Assembly: GCF_018219815.1 (NCBI RefSeq)
Contig: NZ_JADMKU010000017.1
Coordinates: forward strand, 1 to 64,000
Reading direction: 5' to 3'
Length of the DNA: 64,000 bases
Source of the DNA: Thalassovita aquimarina
Lineage (GTDB): Bacteria > Pseudomonadota > Alphaproteobacteria > Rhodobacterales > Rhodobacteraceae
How positions within the stretch are numbered: the stretch's first letter is position 1; each line of letters begins with the position of its first letter. The position numbers and the translations under genes were made by a program. The notes beneath the pieces were generated by a model. The model searched no databases, was not told the DNA's origin, and worked only from the letters and a program-made list of their open reading frames with translations. Shown here one piece after another: positions 28,514 to 36,636 of the stretch.

Positions 28514-28990
28514 TCAGGACGCCGAGAAGCGGTATTCCACCTCGCCGAAGCGGTCGCGCGGGAAACCATAGAGGAATTGCAGCCCCTCTTCGCCGGCGCA
28601 AACGCCATGCTCCACATCCCCGGGAATGAAAAGCGCAATGCCCGGCGCGATCCGGTGCGCCACGCCGTCGATGGTCACCACACCTGTCCCGGTCAGGCCG
28701 AAATAGAACTCGGCGGGGGCATGGCGATGCGGCAGCAAAGTGCCCCCGGCATCGAATTCGGCCAGGCCCAGCACGAATTGGCTGGTCGGGGTGCGGTCGG
28801 CGCAGAACAGCGTCCGCCACCGCACCGTCCCGAAAGCCGGATCAGTGCCGCCTTCCAGCATCTGGCTGGCCGCGTCGACCAGAACCGGGCTGCCTGCCAG
28901 CATCATCGCCATCGCCGCGATGGTTTGCGCCTGATCCGCGGCGCTCCCGATCAGCTTTTCAAACCCGTGCTGAACATCGTGTTGCTCCAT
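28514..28990 (-). CDS. Single-domain cupin with DMSP-lyase-type metal site
   Basis: A 158-residue protein with a C-terminal cupin barrel (about 70-145). The metal-site residues are His88, His90, Glu94, Tyr96 (in PHRHAPAEFYFGLTG) and His128 (PGDVEHGV). The pattern H-x-H-x3-E-x-Y and the 40-residue gap from first to last His match those I recall for cupin-type DMSP lyases of the DddK/DddW/DddQ/DddL group. Similar ligands occur in other small cupins, so dimethylsulfoniopropionate cleavage to DMS and acrylate is a hypothesis. It is upstream of two transporter genes on the same strand. The cupin fold is firm, the substrate is not. Confidence 0.85.
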   Translation of the reverse strand: MEQHDVQHGFEKLIGSAADQAQTIAAMAMMLAGSPVLVDAASQMLEGGTDPAFGTVRWRTLFCADRTPTSQFVLGLAEFDAGGTLLPHRHAPAEFYFGLTGTGVVTIDGVAHRIAPGIALFIPGDVEHGVCAGEEGLQFLYGFPRDRFGEVEYRFSAS

Positions 28991-29270
28991 GCCGCTCCTC
29001 CTCTTTCGGCGTGAATGCCTGCACGCTCGGCCATGTTAGGGGATTCGGTCTATTTTATGGGCGACCTGGCCGGTCGGTTTCAGGCCGCTTGAATGCGACA
29101 TCGACAGGTCGCATGCGGCGATTTCCGGGAAAGTTCAGCGCCCTTTTGGCGCGTTTCCATATCGCAACCGGCCTTATTCCCCGCGCTATCCGGACAGACC
29201 TGATCTGAATCAATGAAATTTGAATATATCTATGGCAGGGACACCCGGAAGACAGACAAGGAGCCGCGCC

Positions 29271-30338
29271 ATGGATTTGCTGAGCATCGTCGAACGGATC
29301 GGGGAATCCCCCACCGCCGCCCTTCTGGGGCTGATTACCGGCGTGGTTTTCGGGATCGCGGCGCAACGGTCGCGCTTCTGCCTGCGCGCCGCCACGGTGG
29401 AATTCGCCCGTGGCCACATGAATGACAGGGTCGCGGTCTGGCTGCTGACCTTTTCAACCGCGGTGGTCTGGGTGCAGGGGGCGCAGCTTCTAGGGCTGAT
29501 GCGATCCGAGGACGCGCGCATCATGGCCGTGCCCGGCAGCTGGTCCGGCGCGATCATCGGCGGGCTCCTGTTCGGCATCGGCATGGTCCTGGCCAAGGGC
29601 TGTTCGGGCCGGTTGCTGGTGCTGGCGGCGACGGGGAACCTGCGCTCGGTCGTGTCGGGGCTGATCTTCGCGGTGGTCGCGCAGATGAGCCTGCACGGCA
29701 TCCTTGCCGGGTGGCGCGACAAACTGGCGGCGATGTGGATCACCGAAGGCGGCCGCAATATGGACCTGCTGGCGTTTTTCCACCTGCCCGACTGGGCGGG
29801 CCTGGCCTTCGGCATCGCCACCGCCGCGCTGGCGCTGGAACTGTCGCGTCGCAACAAGATCGGCTTTTCCCGGCTCGTCTTCGCCTCCGGCGTCGGTTTT
29901 TCGGTTGCCCTGGGCTGGGTGCTGACCTTCGGGTTGAGCCAAGTCGCATTCGAGCCGGTACAGATCGTGAGCGCCACCTTCACCGGCCCGTCGGCCAATA
30001 CGCTAATGTTCTTCCTCGAACGCAACCCGATCCTGGAATTCGACGTGGGCCTTGTGCCGGGCGTGTTCCTGGGGTCGTTCCTGGCCTCGTCGCTGGCGGG
30101 TGAATTCAAGTTCCAGGGTTTCGAGGGATCCTCGCCCATGCGCCGGGCAATGATCGGTGCAGCGCTGATGGGGTTCGGCGGCATGCTGGCCGGTGGCTGT
30201 GCCATCGGCAACGGGGTCACCGGGGGATCGATCTTTGCCGGCACCGCATGGTGTGCGCTGTTCTTCATGTGGGTGGGCGCGATGGCCACCGATATCGTGA
30301 TCGACCAGCCGGCGCTGCGGCGGGTGGCCGCGCGTTGA
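29271..30338 (+). CDS. YeeE/YedE-family (TsuA-like) thiosulfate/sulfur-compound transporter
   Basis: A 355-residue membrane protein with two related halves. Cysteines that define TsuA-type thiosulfate channels are present: Cys37 (QRSRFCLRA), Cys111 (AKGCSGR) and Cys310 (AGGCAIGNG). Glycine-rich GxxxGxG helices surround each. ATG 29271 has AAGGAG 8 nt upstream, so the frame from 29220 is not used. Uptake of thiosulfate or a related persulfide is inferred from family work. No TusA-like partner lies next to it; it is transcribed towards priA, 14 bp away and convergent. Confidence 0.88.
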   Translation: MDLLSIVERIGESPTAALLGLITGVVFGIAAQRSRFCLRAATVEFARGHMNDRVAVWLLTFSTAVVWVQGAQLLGLMRSEDARIMAVPGSWSGAIIGGLLFGIGMVLAKGCSGRLLVLAATGNLRSVVSGLIFAVVAQMSLHGILAGWRDKLAAMWITEGGRNMDLLAFFHLPDWAGLAFGIATAALALELSRRNKIGFSRLVFASGVGFSVALGWVLTFGLSQVAFEPVQIVSATFTGPSANTLMFFLERNPILEFDVGLVPGVFLGSFLASSLAGEFKFQGFEGSSPMRRAMIGAALMGFGGMLAGGCAIGNGVTGGSIFAGTAWCALFFMWVGAMATDIVIDQPALRRVAAR

Positions 30339-30352
30339 TCGCGGCCCTGCGG

Positions 30353-32548
30353 TCAGAGGAAACTTTGCGGATCGATATCGACGCTCAGGCGGGTCTGATT
30401 TGACAGCTTGAACTGCGCGATCCATTCGGCCAGCGCCGCCTGCAGCGGCGCGCCCTTGTCGGCCTTGACCAGCAGCCGCACCCGGTGCCGCCCCCGAATG
30501 CGCGCGATGGGCGCTGGGGCGGGACCGAAGACCTGCGCCCCGATCTGCCGCAGCGGCGCGCTTCGCCGGGCCATTTCCGTCCCCAGATCGAAGACTTCCT
30601 GAACGTCCGGCGAACTCAGGATGATGCCGGCCATGCGACCGAAGGGCGGCACCCCGGCCTGTCGGCGCTCTTCCGCCTCGGCCCGCCAGAAACCTTCTTC
30701 GTCGCCGGCCAGGATGGCGCGGATCACCGGATGTTCGGGCTGGTAGGACTGCAACAGCGCCAATCCCTTTCGCTCCGACCGTCCGGCCCGTCCCGCCACC
30801 TGCCGCATCAACTGGAACGTGCGCTCGGCGGCGCGCAGGTCCGACCCCTGCAGCCCCAGGTCGGCATCGATCACCCCCACCAGCGTCAGCAGCGGGAAAT
30901 TGTGCCCCTTGGCCACCAGCTGGGTGCCGATGATGATATCGGCGCCGCCCTCGGCGATCTCGGCGATCTGTGCCTTCAGCGCCCGCGCCGATCCGAACAT
31001 GTCGGAACTGAGCGTCACCACCCGCGCGTCCGGGAACAGATTCACCGCTTCCTCGGTCAGCCGCTCAACCCCCGGCCCCACCGGGGCCAGACGGCCTTCG
31101 GCTTCGCAATTGGGACAGACCTCGGGCATCGGTTTGCTTTCGCCGCATTGGTGGCAGACAAGACGCTTGAGGAAACGGTGTTCCACCATCCGCGCGTCGC
31201 ACTGATCGCAGGCGATCTGATGCCCGCAGGCCCGGCAGATCGTGACCGGCGCATAGCCGCGCCGGTTGATGAACAACAGCGCCTGTTCGCCCTTTTCGAT
31301 CCGCTCATTCACCGCCCTTTGCAGCGCGCCGGATATCCAGCGATCCGAGGGCAGCTTTTCACCGCGCATGTCGATCGCCTTCATGTCCGGCATGACCGAC
31401 GCGCCGTAACGGCTGGTCAGGGTCAGCTTGTCGTACTTGCCGGCTTCGGCATTGGTCCAGCTTTCCAAGGATGGCGTGGCCGAGGCCAGAACCACCCGCG
31501 CACCGCAGATGCTGGCGCGCAACACGGCCATGTCGCGGGCGTTGTACAAAGCCCCGTCTTCCTGCTTGTAGGAGGTGTCGTGTTCCTCGTCGACGATGAT
31601 CAGGCCAAGGTTTTGGAACGGAAGGAACAGGGCCGAGCGCGCGCCGATCACCATCTGCGCGCCCCCTTGCCCGACCATTTTCCAGATCCGTCGCCGTTCG
31701 GTCATGGTGACGCCGGAATGCCATTCGGCGGGTTTGGCGCCGAACCGCGCCTCCACCCGTGTCAGGAATTCCGCGGTCAGCGCGATTTCCGGCAGCAGAA
31801 CCAAAGCCTGCCGCCCCTGCCGCAGGCATTCGGCCACCGCTTCAAGGTAGACCTCCGTTTTACCCGACCCGGTAACGCCGCGCAGGAGCGTTGTGCCGTA
31901 AACGCCGCTTTGCACCGCCGCGCGCAACGATGCGGCCGCCTCAGCCTGATCCTCGGCCAAATCCTTGCCGCCATGATCTGGGTCCAGTGTTGGGAAAGGC
32001 AGATCGCGCGGCCGGTCTTCCTCCAGCACCGCGCCCTGTTTCACCAATCCCTTGACCACGCCGGTCGACACGCCCCCCATTTCGGCCAGTTCCTTCAGCG
32101 TGAAGGCCAGCCCGCCGTATTCGCGCAGCACCTCCAGCACCCGCGTGCGGGCATCGGTCATCCGGTCGGGTTCACGGTCGCCCAAGCGGTAGATCTTCTG
32201 CATCGAGGGCGGATCGGACAGCCCCGGCGCCCGCGTCGCCAGCCGCAGCATCGCCGGGCGCGGCGTCAGCGTGTAATCGCCCGCGCGCGTCAGAAAGGCG
32301 CGCATTTCCTCGCGCATCGGGGCCACGTCCAGCACCCGGATCACCGACCGGATTTTCGCGCGGTCATAATCGCCCTTGCCCCGGCCCCAGACCACGCCCA
32401 GCACCTTGCGCGGCCCCAAGGGCACCTCGACGAAGGCCCCACGCCAGCAGCCGCCTTCGGGCGCCTTGTAATCCAGCACCCGGTCCAGCGGCTGCGTCGT
32501 CAGCACGCCGACAAGATCACCTTCGTCAAAGAAATCTGGCTCGGTCAC
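30353..32548 (-). CDS. priA: Primosomal protein N' (replication restart helicase PriA)
   Basis: About 731 residues. Walker A lies in [14 protein letters not shown], the DEEH box in [13 protein letters not shown], and two zinc-binding clusters in the [13 protein letters not shown] and CHQCGES...CPNCEAEG regions. The N-terminal 3'-DNA-binding domain is present ([16 protein letters not shown]). A GTG at 32548 gives the usual N-terminus; an ATG at 32581 is the alternative. It reloads the replisome at stalled forks. It is divergent from fsa. Confidence 0.97.
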   Translation of the reverse strand: MTEPDFFDEGDLVGVLTTQPLDRVLDYKAPEGGCWRGAFVEVPLGPRKVLGVVWGRGKGDYDRAKIRSVIRVLDVAPMREEMRAFLTRAGDYTLTPRPAMLRLATRAPGLSDPPSMQKIYRLGDREPDRMTDARTRVLEVLREYGGLAFTLKELAEMGGVSTGVVKGLVKQGAVLEEDRPRDLPFPTLDPDHGGKDLAEDQAEAAASLRAAVQSGVYGTTLLRGVTGSGKTEVYLEAVAECLRQGRQALVLLPEIALTAEFLTRVEARFGAKPAEWHSGVTMTERRRIWKMVGQGGAQMVIGARSALFLPFQNLGLIIVDEEHDTSYKQEDGALYNARDMAVLRASICGARVVLASATPSLESWTNAEAGKYDKLTLTSRYGASVMPDMKAIDMRGEKLPSDRWISGALQRAVNERIEKGEQALLFINRRGYAPVTICRACGHQIACDQCDARMVEHRFLKRLVCHQCGESKPMPEVCPNCEAEGRLAPVGPGVERLTEEAVNLFPDARVVTLSSDMFGSARALKAQIAEIAEGGADIIIGTQLVAKGHNFPLLTLVGVIDADLGLQGSDLRAAERTFQLMRQVAGRAGRSERKGLALLQSYQPEHPVIRAILAGDEEGFWRAEAEERRQAGVPPFGRMAGIILSSPDVQEVFDLGTEMARRSAPLRQIGAQVFGPAPAPIARIRGRHRVRLLVKADKGAPLQAALAEWIAQFKLSNQTRLSVDIDPQSFL

Positions 32549-32631
32549 GGGGCGCCTTTTTTGGGTTTCGGGTTCATCCACTATGGGGTAAAGCCAAGCC
32601 GAGCAAAGTCCAACCCATTCGAGGCCCCGAC

Positions 32632-33285
32632 ATGAAATTCTTCGTTGATACCGCCGAATTCGACGCCATCGCCGAACTGCACGAACTGGGCATGGTCGAT
32701 GGTGTGACCACCAACCCGTCGCTGATCAAGAAAGCCGGCCGCGACATCCTAGAAGTGACCAAGCAGATCTGCGATCTGGTTGACGGCCCGGTATCGGCAG
32801 AAGTCACCGCGACCGACGCCGACACGATGATCACCGAGGGCCGCAAGCTGGCCGAGATCGCCGAAAACATCGCCATCAAGGTGCCGCTGACCTGGGACGG
32901 GCTGAAAGCCTGCAAGGTGCTGAGCGGCGAAGGCAACATGGTCAACGTCACCCTGTGCTTCAGCGCCAACCAGGCGCTGCTGGCCGCCAAGGCGGGCGCG
33001 ACCTTCATCAGCCCCTTCATCGGCCGGATGGACGATATCGGGCTCGACGGTTTGGAACTGATCGAGGACATCCGCACCGTTTACGACAATTACGGGTTCG
33101 AGACCGAAATCCTCGCCGCGTCGATCCGTTCGGTCAACCACGTTCTGGATTGCGCCCGCATCGGCGCCGACGTGATGACCGCGCCGCCGGCAGTGATCAA
33201 ATCGCTGGTCAATCACCCGCTGACCGACAAGGGCTTGGCCACCTTCCTGGCCGATATCGAAGCCGCGAAGATCAAGATCCTGTAA
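32632..33285 (+). CDS. fsa: Fructose-6-phosphate aldolase / small transaldolase
   Basis: A 217-residue Fsa/TalC-type protein with the Schiff-base Lys83 in IAIKVPLT, the TTNPSLIKK motif near residue 26-34, and [16 protein letters not shown]. The length is that of the small transaldolase family, so it could be an aldolase or a transaldolase. It acts in sugar-phosphate metabolism in the cytosol. It has its own promoter region facing priA and ends at a clear terminator. Confidence 0.95.
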   Translation: MKFFVDTAEFDAIAELHELGMVDGVTTNPSLIKKAGRDILEVTKQICDLVDGPVSAEVTATDADTMITEGRKLAEIAENIAIKVPLTWDGLKACKVLSGEGNMVNVTLCFSANQALLAAKAGATFISPFIGRMDDIGLDGLELIEDIRTVYDNYGFETEILAASIRSVNHVLDCARIGADVMTAPPAVIKSLVNHPLTDKGLATFLADIEAAKIKIL

Positions 33286-33308
33286 CCGGCCCCACCCCGG
33301 ACAGGCGA

Positions 33309-33336
33309 AAGGCGTGCCCCTTGGCGCGCCTTTTTT
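33309..33336 (+). terminator. Rho-independent terminator of fsa
   Basis: Stem 33309-33318 pairs with 33323-33332 (one wobble pair), CCTT loop, then an uninterrupted T-run to 33336 and TCGTTT beyond. It starts 24 bp after the fsa stop. Confidence 0.9.
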
Positions 33337-33347
33337 CGTTTCGGCAG

Positions 33348-33410
33348 GTATCCACAGGAACCGGAAACCGCAAACCGATGGAGACCTGACAGGATTCGAA
33401 TTTATCCACT
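33348..33410 (+). other. Two DnaA-box-like sites between fsa and the DUF484 gene
   Basis: GTATCCACA at 33348-33356 and TTATCCACT at 33402-33410 each differ from the consensus TTATCCACA by one base and lie in the same orientation. They sit in a 239-bp non-coding gap. They may titrate DnaA or be chance matches; see the related sites at 35880-36083. Confidence 0.4.
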
Positions 33411-33524
33411 GACGGCCCACCCCCAGCCGCGTCTCCGGCAGATTAGTGCCCAGTGCCGCCGGAAAAACTTGAAGCAATCGCGGGAACCTTCTGCTAATAT
33501 TCCCGAAAAAAGAATGACGGTTTC

Positions 33525-34232
33525 ATGAGCAGCACACCCAAGATCGACGACGCCCTGCGCGAAAAAATCATCGCGCAGCCCGACGTAATCCTTGACGATC
33601 AAGACCTTATGCAGGCGCTGATCGCCGCCAACGAACGCGCGATGGGCGGCAACATCGTCGACCTGCGCGGCATCGCGATGGAACGGCTGGAATCCCGCTT
33701 CGACAGGCTGGAAGACACCCATCGAAGCGTCATCGCCGCCGCTTACGAAAACCTTGCCGGCACCAACCAGGTGCATCGCGCCATCCTGCGGATGCTCGAC
33801 CCGATGGAATTCGAGGTCTTCCTGCGCGATCTGGGCGGACCGGTCGCCGACATCCTGCGGGTCGACTGCATGAAGCTGGTTCTGGAATCGGTGCAGAACG
33901 ACGACGAACCGGCGGTGCAGCGGCTGGGCGACGTGCTGTCGGTGGCCGAACCCGGTTTCATCGCCCACTACCTTACCCAGGGCCGCAACATCCCGCTGCG
34001 CCAAGTCACCCTGCGCCAGATGCACGAAGGCGCGCCCGAAGTTTACGGCGACAAGGCCGGCTGGATCCGGTCCGAAGCCTGCCTGAAGCTCGATTTCGGC
34101 ACCGGCCGCCTGCCGGGCATGCTTGTGATGGGATCCGAGGATCCGCATCAGTTTTCCCCGCAACAGGGCACCGATCTTCTGGGTTTCTTCGCCGGCGTGT
34201 TCGAACGTTCGATGCGCCGCTGGCTGTCATGA
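33525..34232 (+). CDS. DUF484 family protein
   Basis: A 235-residue protein with the DUF484 layout: N-terminal helical segment (IIAQPDVILDDQDLMQALIAANE, RNIVDLRGIAMERLE-like) followed by a GAF-like domain. This family is encoded directly before xerC in many proteobacteria, and here too its stop overlaps the xerC start by 4 bp. Its molecular role is not established; it may modulate XerC or cyclic-nucleotide sensing. Confidence 0.88.
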   Translation: MSSTPKIDDALREKIIAQPDVILDDQDLMQALIAANERAMGGNIVDLRGIAMERLESRFDRLEDTHRSVIAAAYENLAGTNQVHRAILRMLDPMEFEVFLRDLGGPVADILRVDCMKLVLESVQNDDEPAVQRLGDVLSVAEPGFIAHYLTQGRNIPLRQVTLRQMHEGAPEVYGDKAGWIRSEACLKLDFGTGRLPGMLVMGSEDPHQFSPQQGTDLLGFFAGVFERSMRRWLS

Positions 34233-35149
34233 CCCTGATCTCTCCGGCCGCACGCGATGCCCTGCAGACCTGGCTGGAGAGGCAAAAGGCGTTGAAGGAC
34301 GCCTCGGATCACACCATTGCCGCCTATTCCCGCGACGTCACCGATTTCCTCGCCTTCATCACCGAACACAAGGGGCAGGCGCAAGGGCTGGCTGCCCTGT
34401 CGCAAATCACCGTGTCGGACATGCGTGCCTGGATGGCCTTTACCCGTGGCCGGGGCGTGGGATCGCGGTCGCTGGCGCGCAAGCTGTCGGCGGTGAAAAG
34501 CTTTTACCGCTGGCTGGCCGAACGCGAAGGGTTCGAGCCGACCACCGTATTGTCCGCCCGCACCCCAAAATTCTCCGCCAAGCTGCCGCGCCCCCTGGCC
34601 GAGGGTGACGCCAGGGACATGATTGGCGCGATCGAAATGCAGGCGGATCAGGATTGGATCGGCGCCCGCGACGTTGCGGTGGTGACCCTGCTTTACGGCT
34701 GCGGCTTGCGGATTTCCGAAGCACTTGGACTCACGGGCCGCGATTTCCCGCTGGCCGAAACCCTGCGGATTCTCGGCAAGGGCAAAAAGGAACGGCTGGT
34801 GCCGGTGCTGCCCGCGGCGCAGGCCGCGGTTGCCCGCTATGTCCGACTGTGCCCGTTCCCCAGCGAACCCGACAAGCCGCTGTTTCGCGGCGTCCGGGGC
34901 GGCGCGCTCAATCCGCGCGCGATCCAGAAGGTGATGGAACAGGCGCGGATGCAGCTGGGCCTGCCCGCCAGCGCCACGCCGCACGCGATGCGCCACAGCT
35001 TCGCCACCCACCTTCTGAACGCCGGCGGCGATCTCAGGGCGATACAGGAATTGCTGGGCCATGCCTCGCTATCGACCACGCAGGCCTATACCGCGGTGGA
35101 CTTGAATCGGATCTTGCAGGTATACGATAAGACCCATCCGAAGGCTTGA
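34229..35149 (+). CDS. xerC: Tyrosine recombinase XerC
   Basis: A 306-residue site-specific recombinase. The N-terminal SAM-like core-binding domain (TIAAYSRDVTDFLAFI) precedes the catalytic domain with Arg in YGCGLRISEAL, His-x-x-Arg in HAMRHSF, His in LLGHASLSTTQAYT and the nucleophilic Tyr in that same block. It resolves chromosome dimers at dif with XerD. Coupling to DUF484 supports XerC rather than a phage or integron integrase. Confidence 0.93.
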   Translation: MTLISPAARDALQTWLERQKALKDASDHTIAAYSRDVTDFLAFITEHKGQAQGLAALSQITVSDMRAWMAFTRGRGVGSRSLARKLSAVKSFYRWLAEREGFEPTTVLSARTPKFSAKLPRPLAEGDARDMIGAIEMQADQDWIGARDVAVVTLLYGCGLRISEALGLTGRDFPLAETLRILGKGKKERLVPVLPAAQAAVARYVRLCPFPSEPDKPLFRGVRGGALNPRAIQKVMEQARMQLGLPASATPHAMRHSFATHLLNAGGDLRAIQELLGHASLSTTQAYTAVDLNRILQVYDKTHPKA

Positions 35150-35173
35150 TAAGCCGCGCAGCAGGTGCCCCAA

Positions 35174-35878
35174 ATGATTATCAGAAACGAATTTAAGGCT
35201 TTGTCGGTCCACCTTCTGACCGCAACCGGGGCGGTGTTCGCGATGCTTTCGATGCTCGCTGCGGTCGATGGAAAGTGGAGCCTAATGTTCCTGTGGCTGG
35301 TGGTGGCCTTCGCCGTGGACGGGATCGACGGGCCGCTGGCGCGGCGCTACCACGTCAAACATTACGCCGCGCAATTCGACGGCGTGTTGCTGGATCTGAT
35401 CATCGATTACCTGACATATGTCTTCATCCCGGCCTTCGCGCTGTTCAAGTCCGATCTGCTGCCGGGCTGGACCGGCTGGTTCGCGATCATCATCATCACC
35501 TTCGCCAGCGCGATGTATTTCGCGGACACGCGGATGAAGACCAAGGACAATTCCTTCGCCGGCTTTCCCGGCTGCTGGAACATGCTGGTGATCGTGCTGT
35601 TCGCGGTGACGCCGAATTTCTGGGTCATCCTTGCCCTGGTCACCGTGTTGGCAGTGGCCATGTTCATGCCGCTGAAATTCATCCACCCGGTGCGCACCGA
35701 ACGGTGGCGCAACCTGTCGCTGCCGATGGCGCTGGCCTGGACCTTCTTTGCCGGCTGGGCGGCTTGGGTCGATTTCCATCCCGACAGCTGGGCCCATTGG
35801 GGGCTGGTGGTAACCTCGGTCTACCTGCTTCTGGTCGGGATCGTGCAACAGATCGTGCCGGAACGGCCTTCAACCTGA
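35174..35878 (+). CDS. pcs: Phosphatidylcholine synthase
   Basis: A 234-residue inner-membrane CDP-alcohol phosphatidyltransferase with about eight hydrophobic segments. The catalytic motif fits DG-x2-AR-x12-G-x3-D-x3-D: Asp52, Gly53, Ala56, Arg57, Gly70, Asp74 and Asp78. The 12-residue spacing is the Pcs variant. It condenses choline with CDP-diacylglycerol to make phosphatidylcholine. ATG 35174 has CAGGTG upstream; GTG 35165 is possible. It follows xerC by 24 bp. Confidence 0.94.
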   Translation: MIIRNEFKALSVHLLTATGAVFAMLSMLAAVDGKWSLMFLWLVVAFAVDGIDGPLARRYHVKHYAAQFDGVLLDLIIDYLTYVFIPAFALFKSDLLPGWTGWFAIIIITFASAMYFADTRMKTKDNSFAGFPGCWNMLVIVLFAVTPNFWVILALVTVLAVAMFMPLKFIHPVRTERWRNLSLPMALAWTFFAGWAAWVDFHPDSWAHWGLVVTSVYLLLVGIVQQIVPERPST

Positions 35879-35879
35879 G

Positions 35880-36083
35880 TTTTCCACATAATGTTGGAAT
35901 CAGACAAGAATTCGCGGCATTTCCGTGGATAACTTCCCGATATGGACTCCTTGGGTCAACAAGTCGTTCCCCGGAAAACACTGGCGGCACCGGAGAACAG
36001 GTTCGGCGCCCTTTCTGACAGACCCCGAAAGTTACCCCCAAAAGATTGAAATGCATCAATTGGTATGGGTTTCCTGTGGATAA
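35880..36083. other. Cluster of three DnaA-box-like sites between pcs and the ogt-type gene
   Basis: TTTTCCACA lies at 35880-35888 (overlapping the end of the pcs region), CGTGGATAA at 35924-35932 (reverse of TTATCCACG), and TGTGGATAA at 36075-36083, an exact reverse-complement DnaA box. The 250-bp gap is non-coding. I cannot say whether it is an origin, a titration site or chance. Confidence 0.45.
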
Positions 36084-36128
36084 CGGATCCGGAAAAGGCC
36101 GTTTTGTGCAAGCCAGGCTTAACCCGGC

Positions 36129-36581
36129 TCAGATCAGCAGCCCCGCCGCCCCTTCATGCTTCAACAGCCAGATCTTGGTTTCCACCCCGCCGCGGCCGGA
36201 AAACCCGCCCAGACCGCCACTGCCAAGCACCCGGTGACACGGGATCAGGATCGGGATGGGATTGCCGCCACAACCCTGCCCCACCGCCTGGGCCGGCACG
36301 CCCAGTTCCCGCGCCAGGTCGCCGTAGGTTCTTGTTTGTCCGAAAGGAATCGCGGAAATGGCCGCGCATACCCGCTCTTGGAACTCCGATCCCAGCACCC
36401 GCAGCGGCAGGTCGAATTCGGTCCGGTCACCGTCGAAATATTCCGCCAGTTGACGCGCCACATCGTCCAGAAGCGGTGAATGATCCGCATACGCCCCGCC
36501 CCACTCCGCGCGGGTGATCGCGCCGTCGTTTTCGGTCAGGGTGACGGCGCCGGTTGGGGTGTCAACAGTCAGTCGCAACAT
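36129..36581 (-). CDS. Methylated-DNA--protein-cysteine S-methyltransferase
   Basis: A 150-residue Ogt/MGMT-type protein with the active site IPCHRV (Cys115), the helix-turn-helix region YGDLARELGVPAQAVG and the Asn hinge in GGNPIPIL. It removes alkyl groups from O6-guanine by suicidal transfer to Cys115. The length fits a lone transferase domain without an Ada regulatory domain. Confidence 0.93.
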   Translation of the reverse strand: MLRLTVDTPTGAVTLTENDGAITRAEWGGAYADHSPLLDDVARQLAEYFDGDRTEFDLPLRVLGSEFQERVCAAISAIPFGQTRTYGDLARELGVPAQAVGQGCGGNPIPILIPCHRVLGSGGLGGFSGRGGVETKIWLLKHEGAAGLLI

Positions 36582-36596
36582 TCTGTCGCTCCTAAG

Positions 36597-36625
36597 AAAA
36601 ACGGCCCTGAACCGGGTTCAGGGCC
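36597..36625 (-). terminator. Rho-independent terminator of ileS
   Basis: A perfect 9-bp stem (36603-36611 with 36617-36625) around CCGGG. On the minus strand it leads into GTTTTTCTTAGG, 12 bp after the ileS stop codon. Confidence 0.88.
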
Positions 36626-36636
36626 ATCTCTCACGT

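Noticed and set aside
26757-28571. 604-codon plus-strand frame opposite the MATE/MFS genes
   Set aside because: Antisense shadow rich in His, Arg, Gln and Asp; the opposite strand encodes proper membrane proteins.
34229-35149. Reading xerC as a phage or integrative-element integrase
   Set aside because: It is coupled to DUF484 as in chromosomal xerC loci, has normal length, and no tRNA, att repeat or phage gene is nearby.
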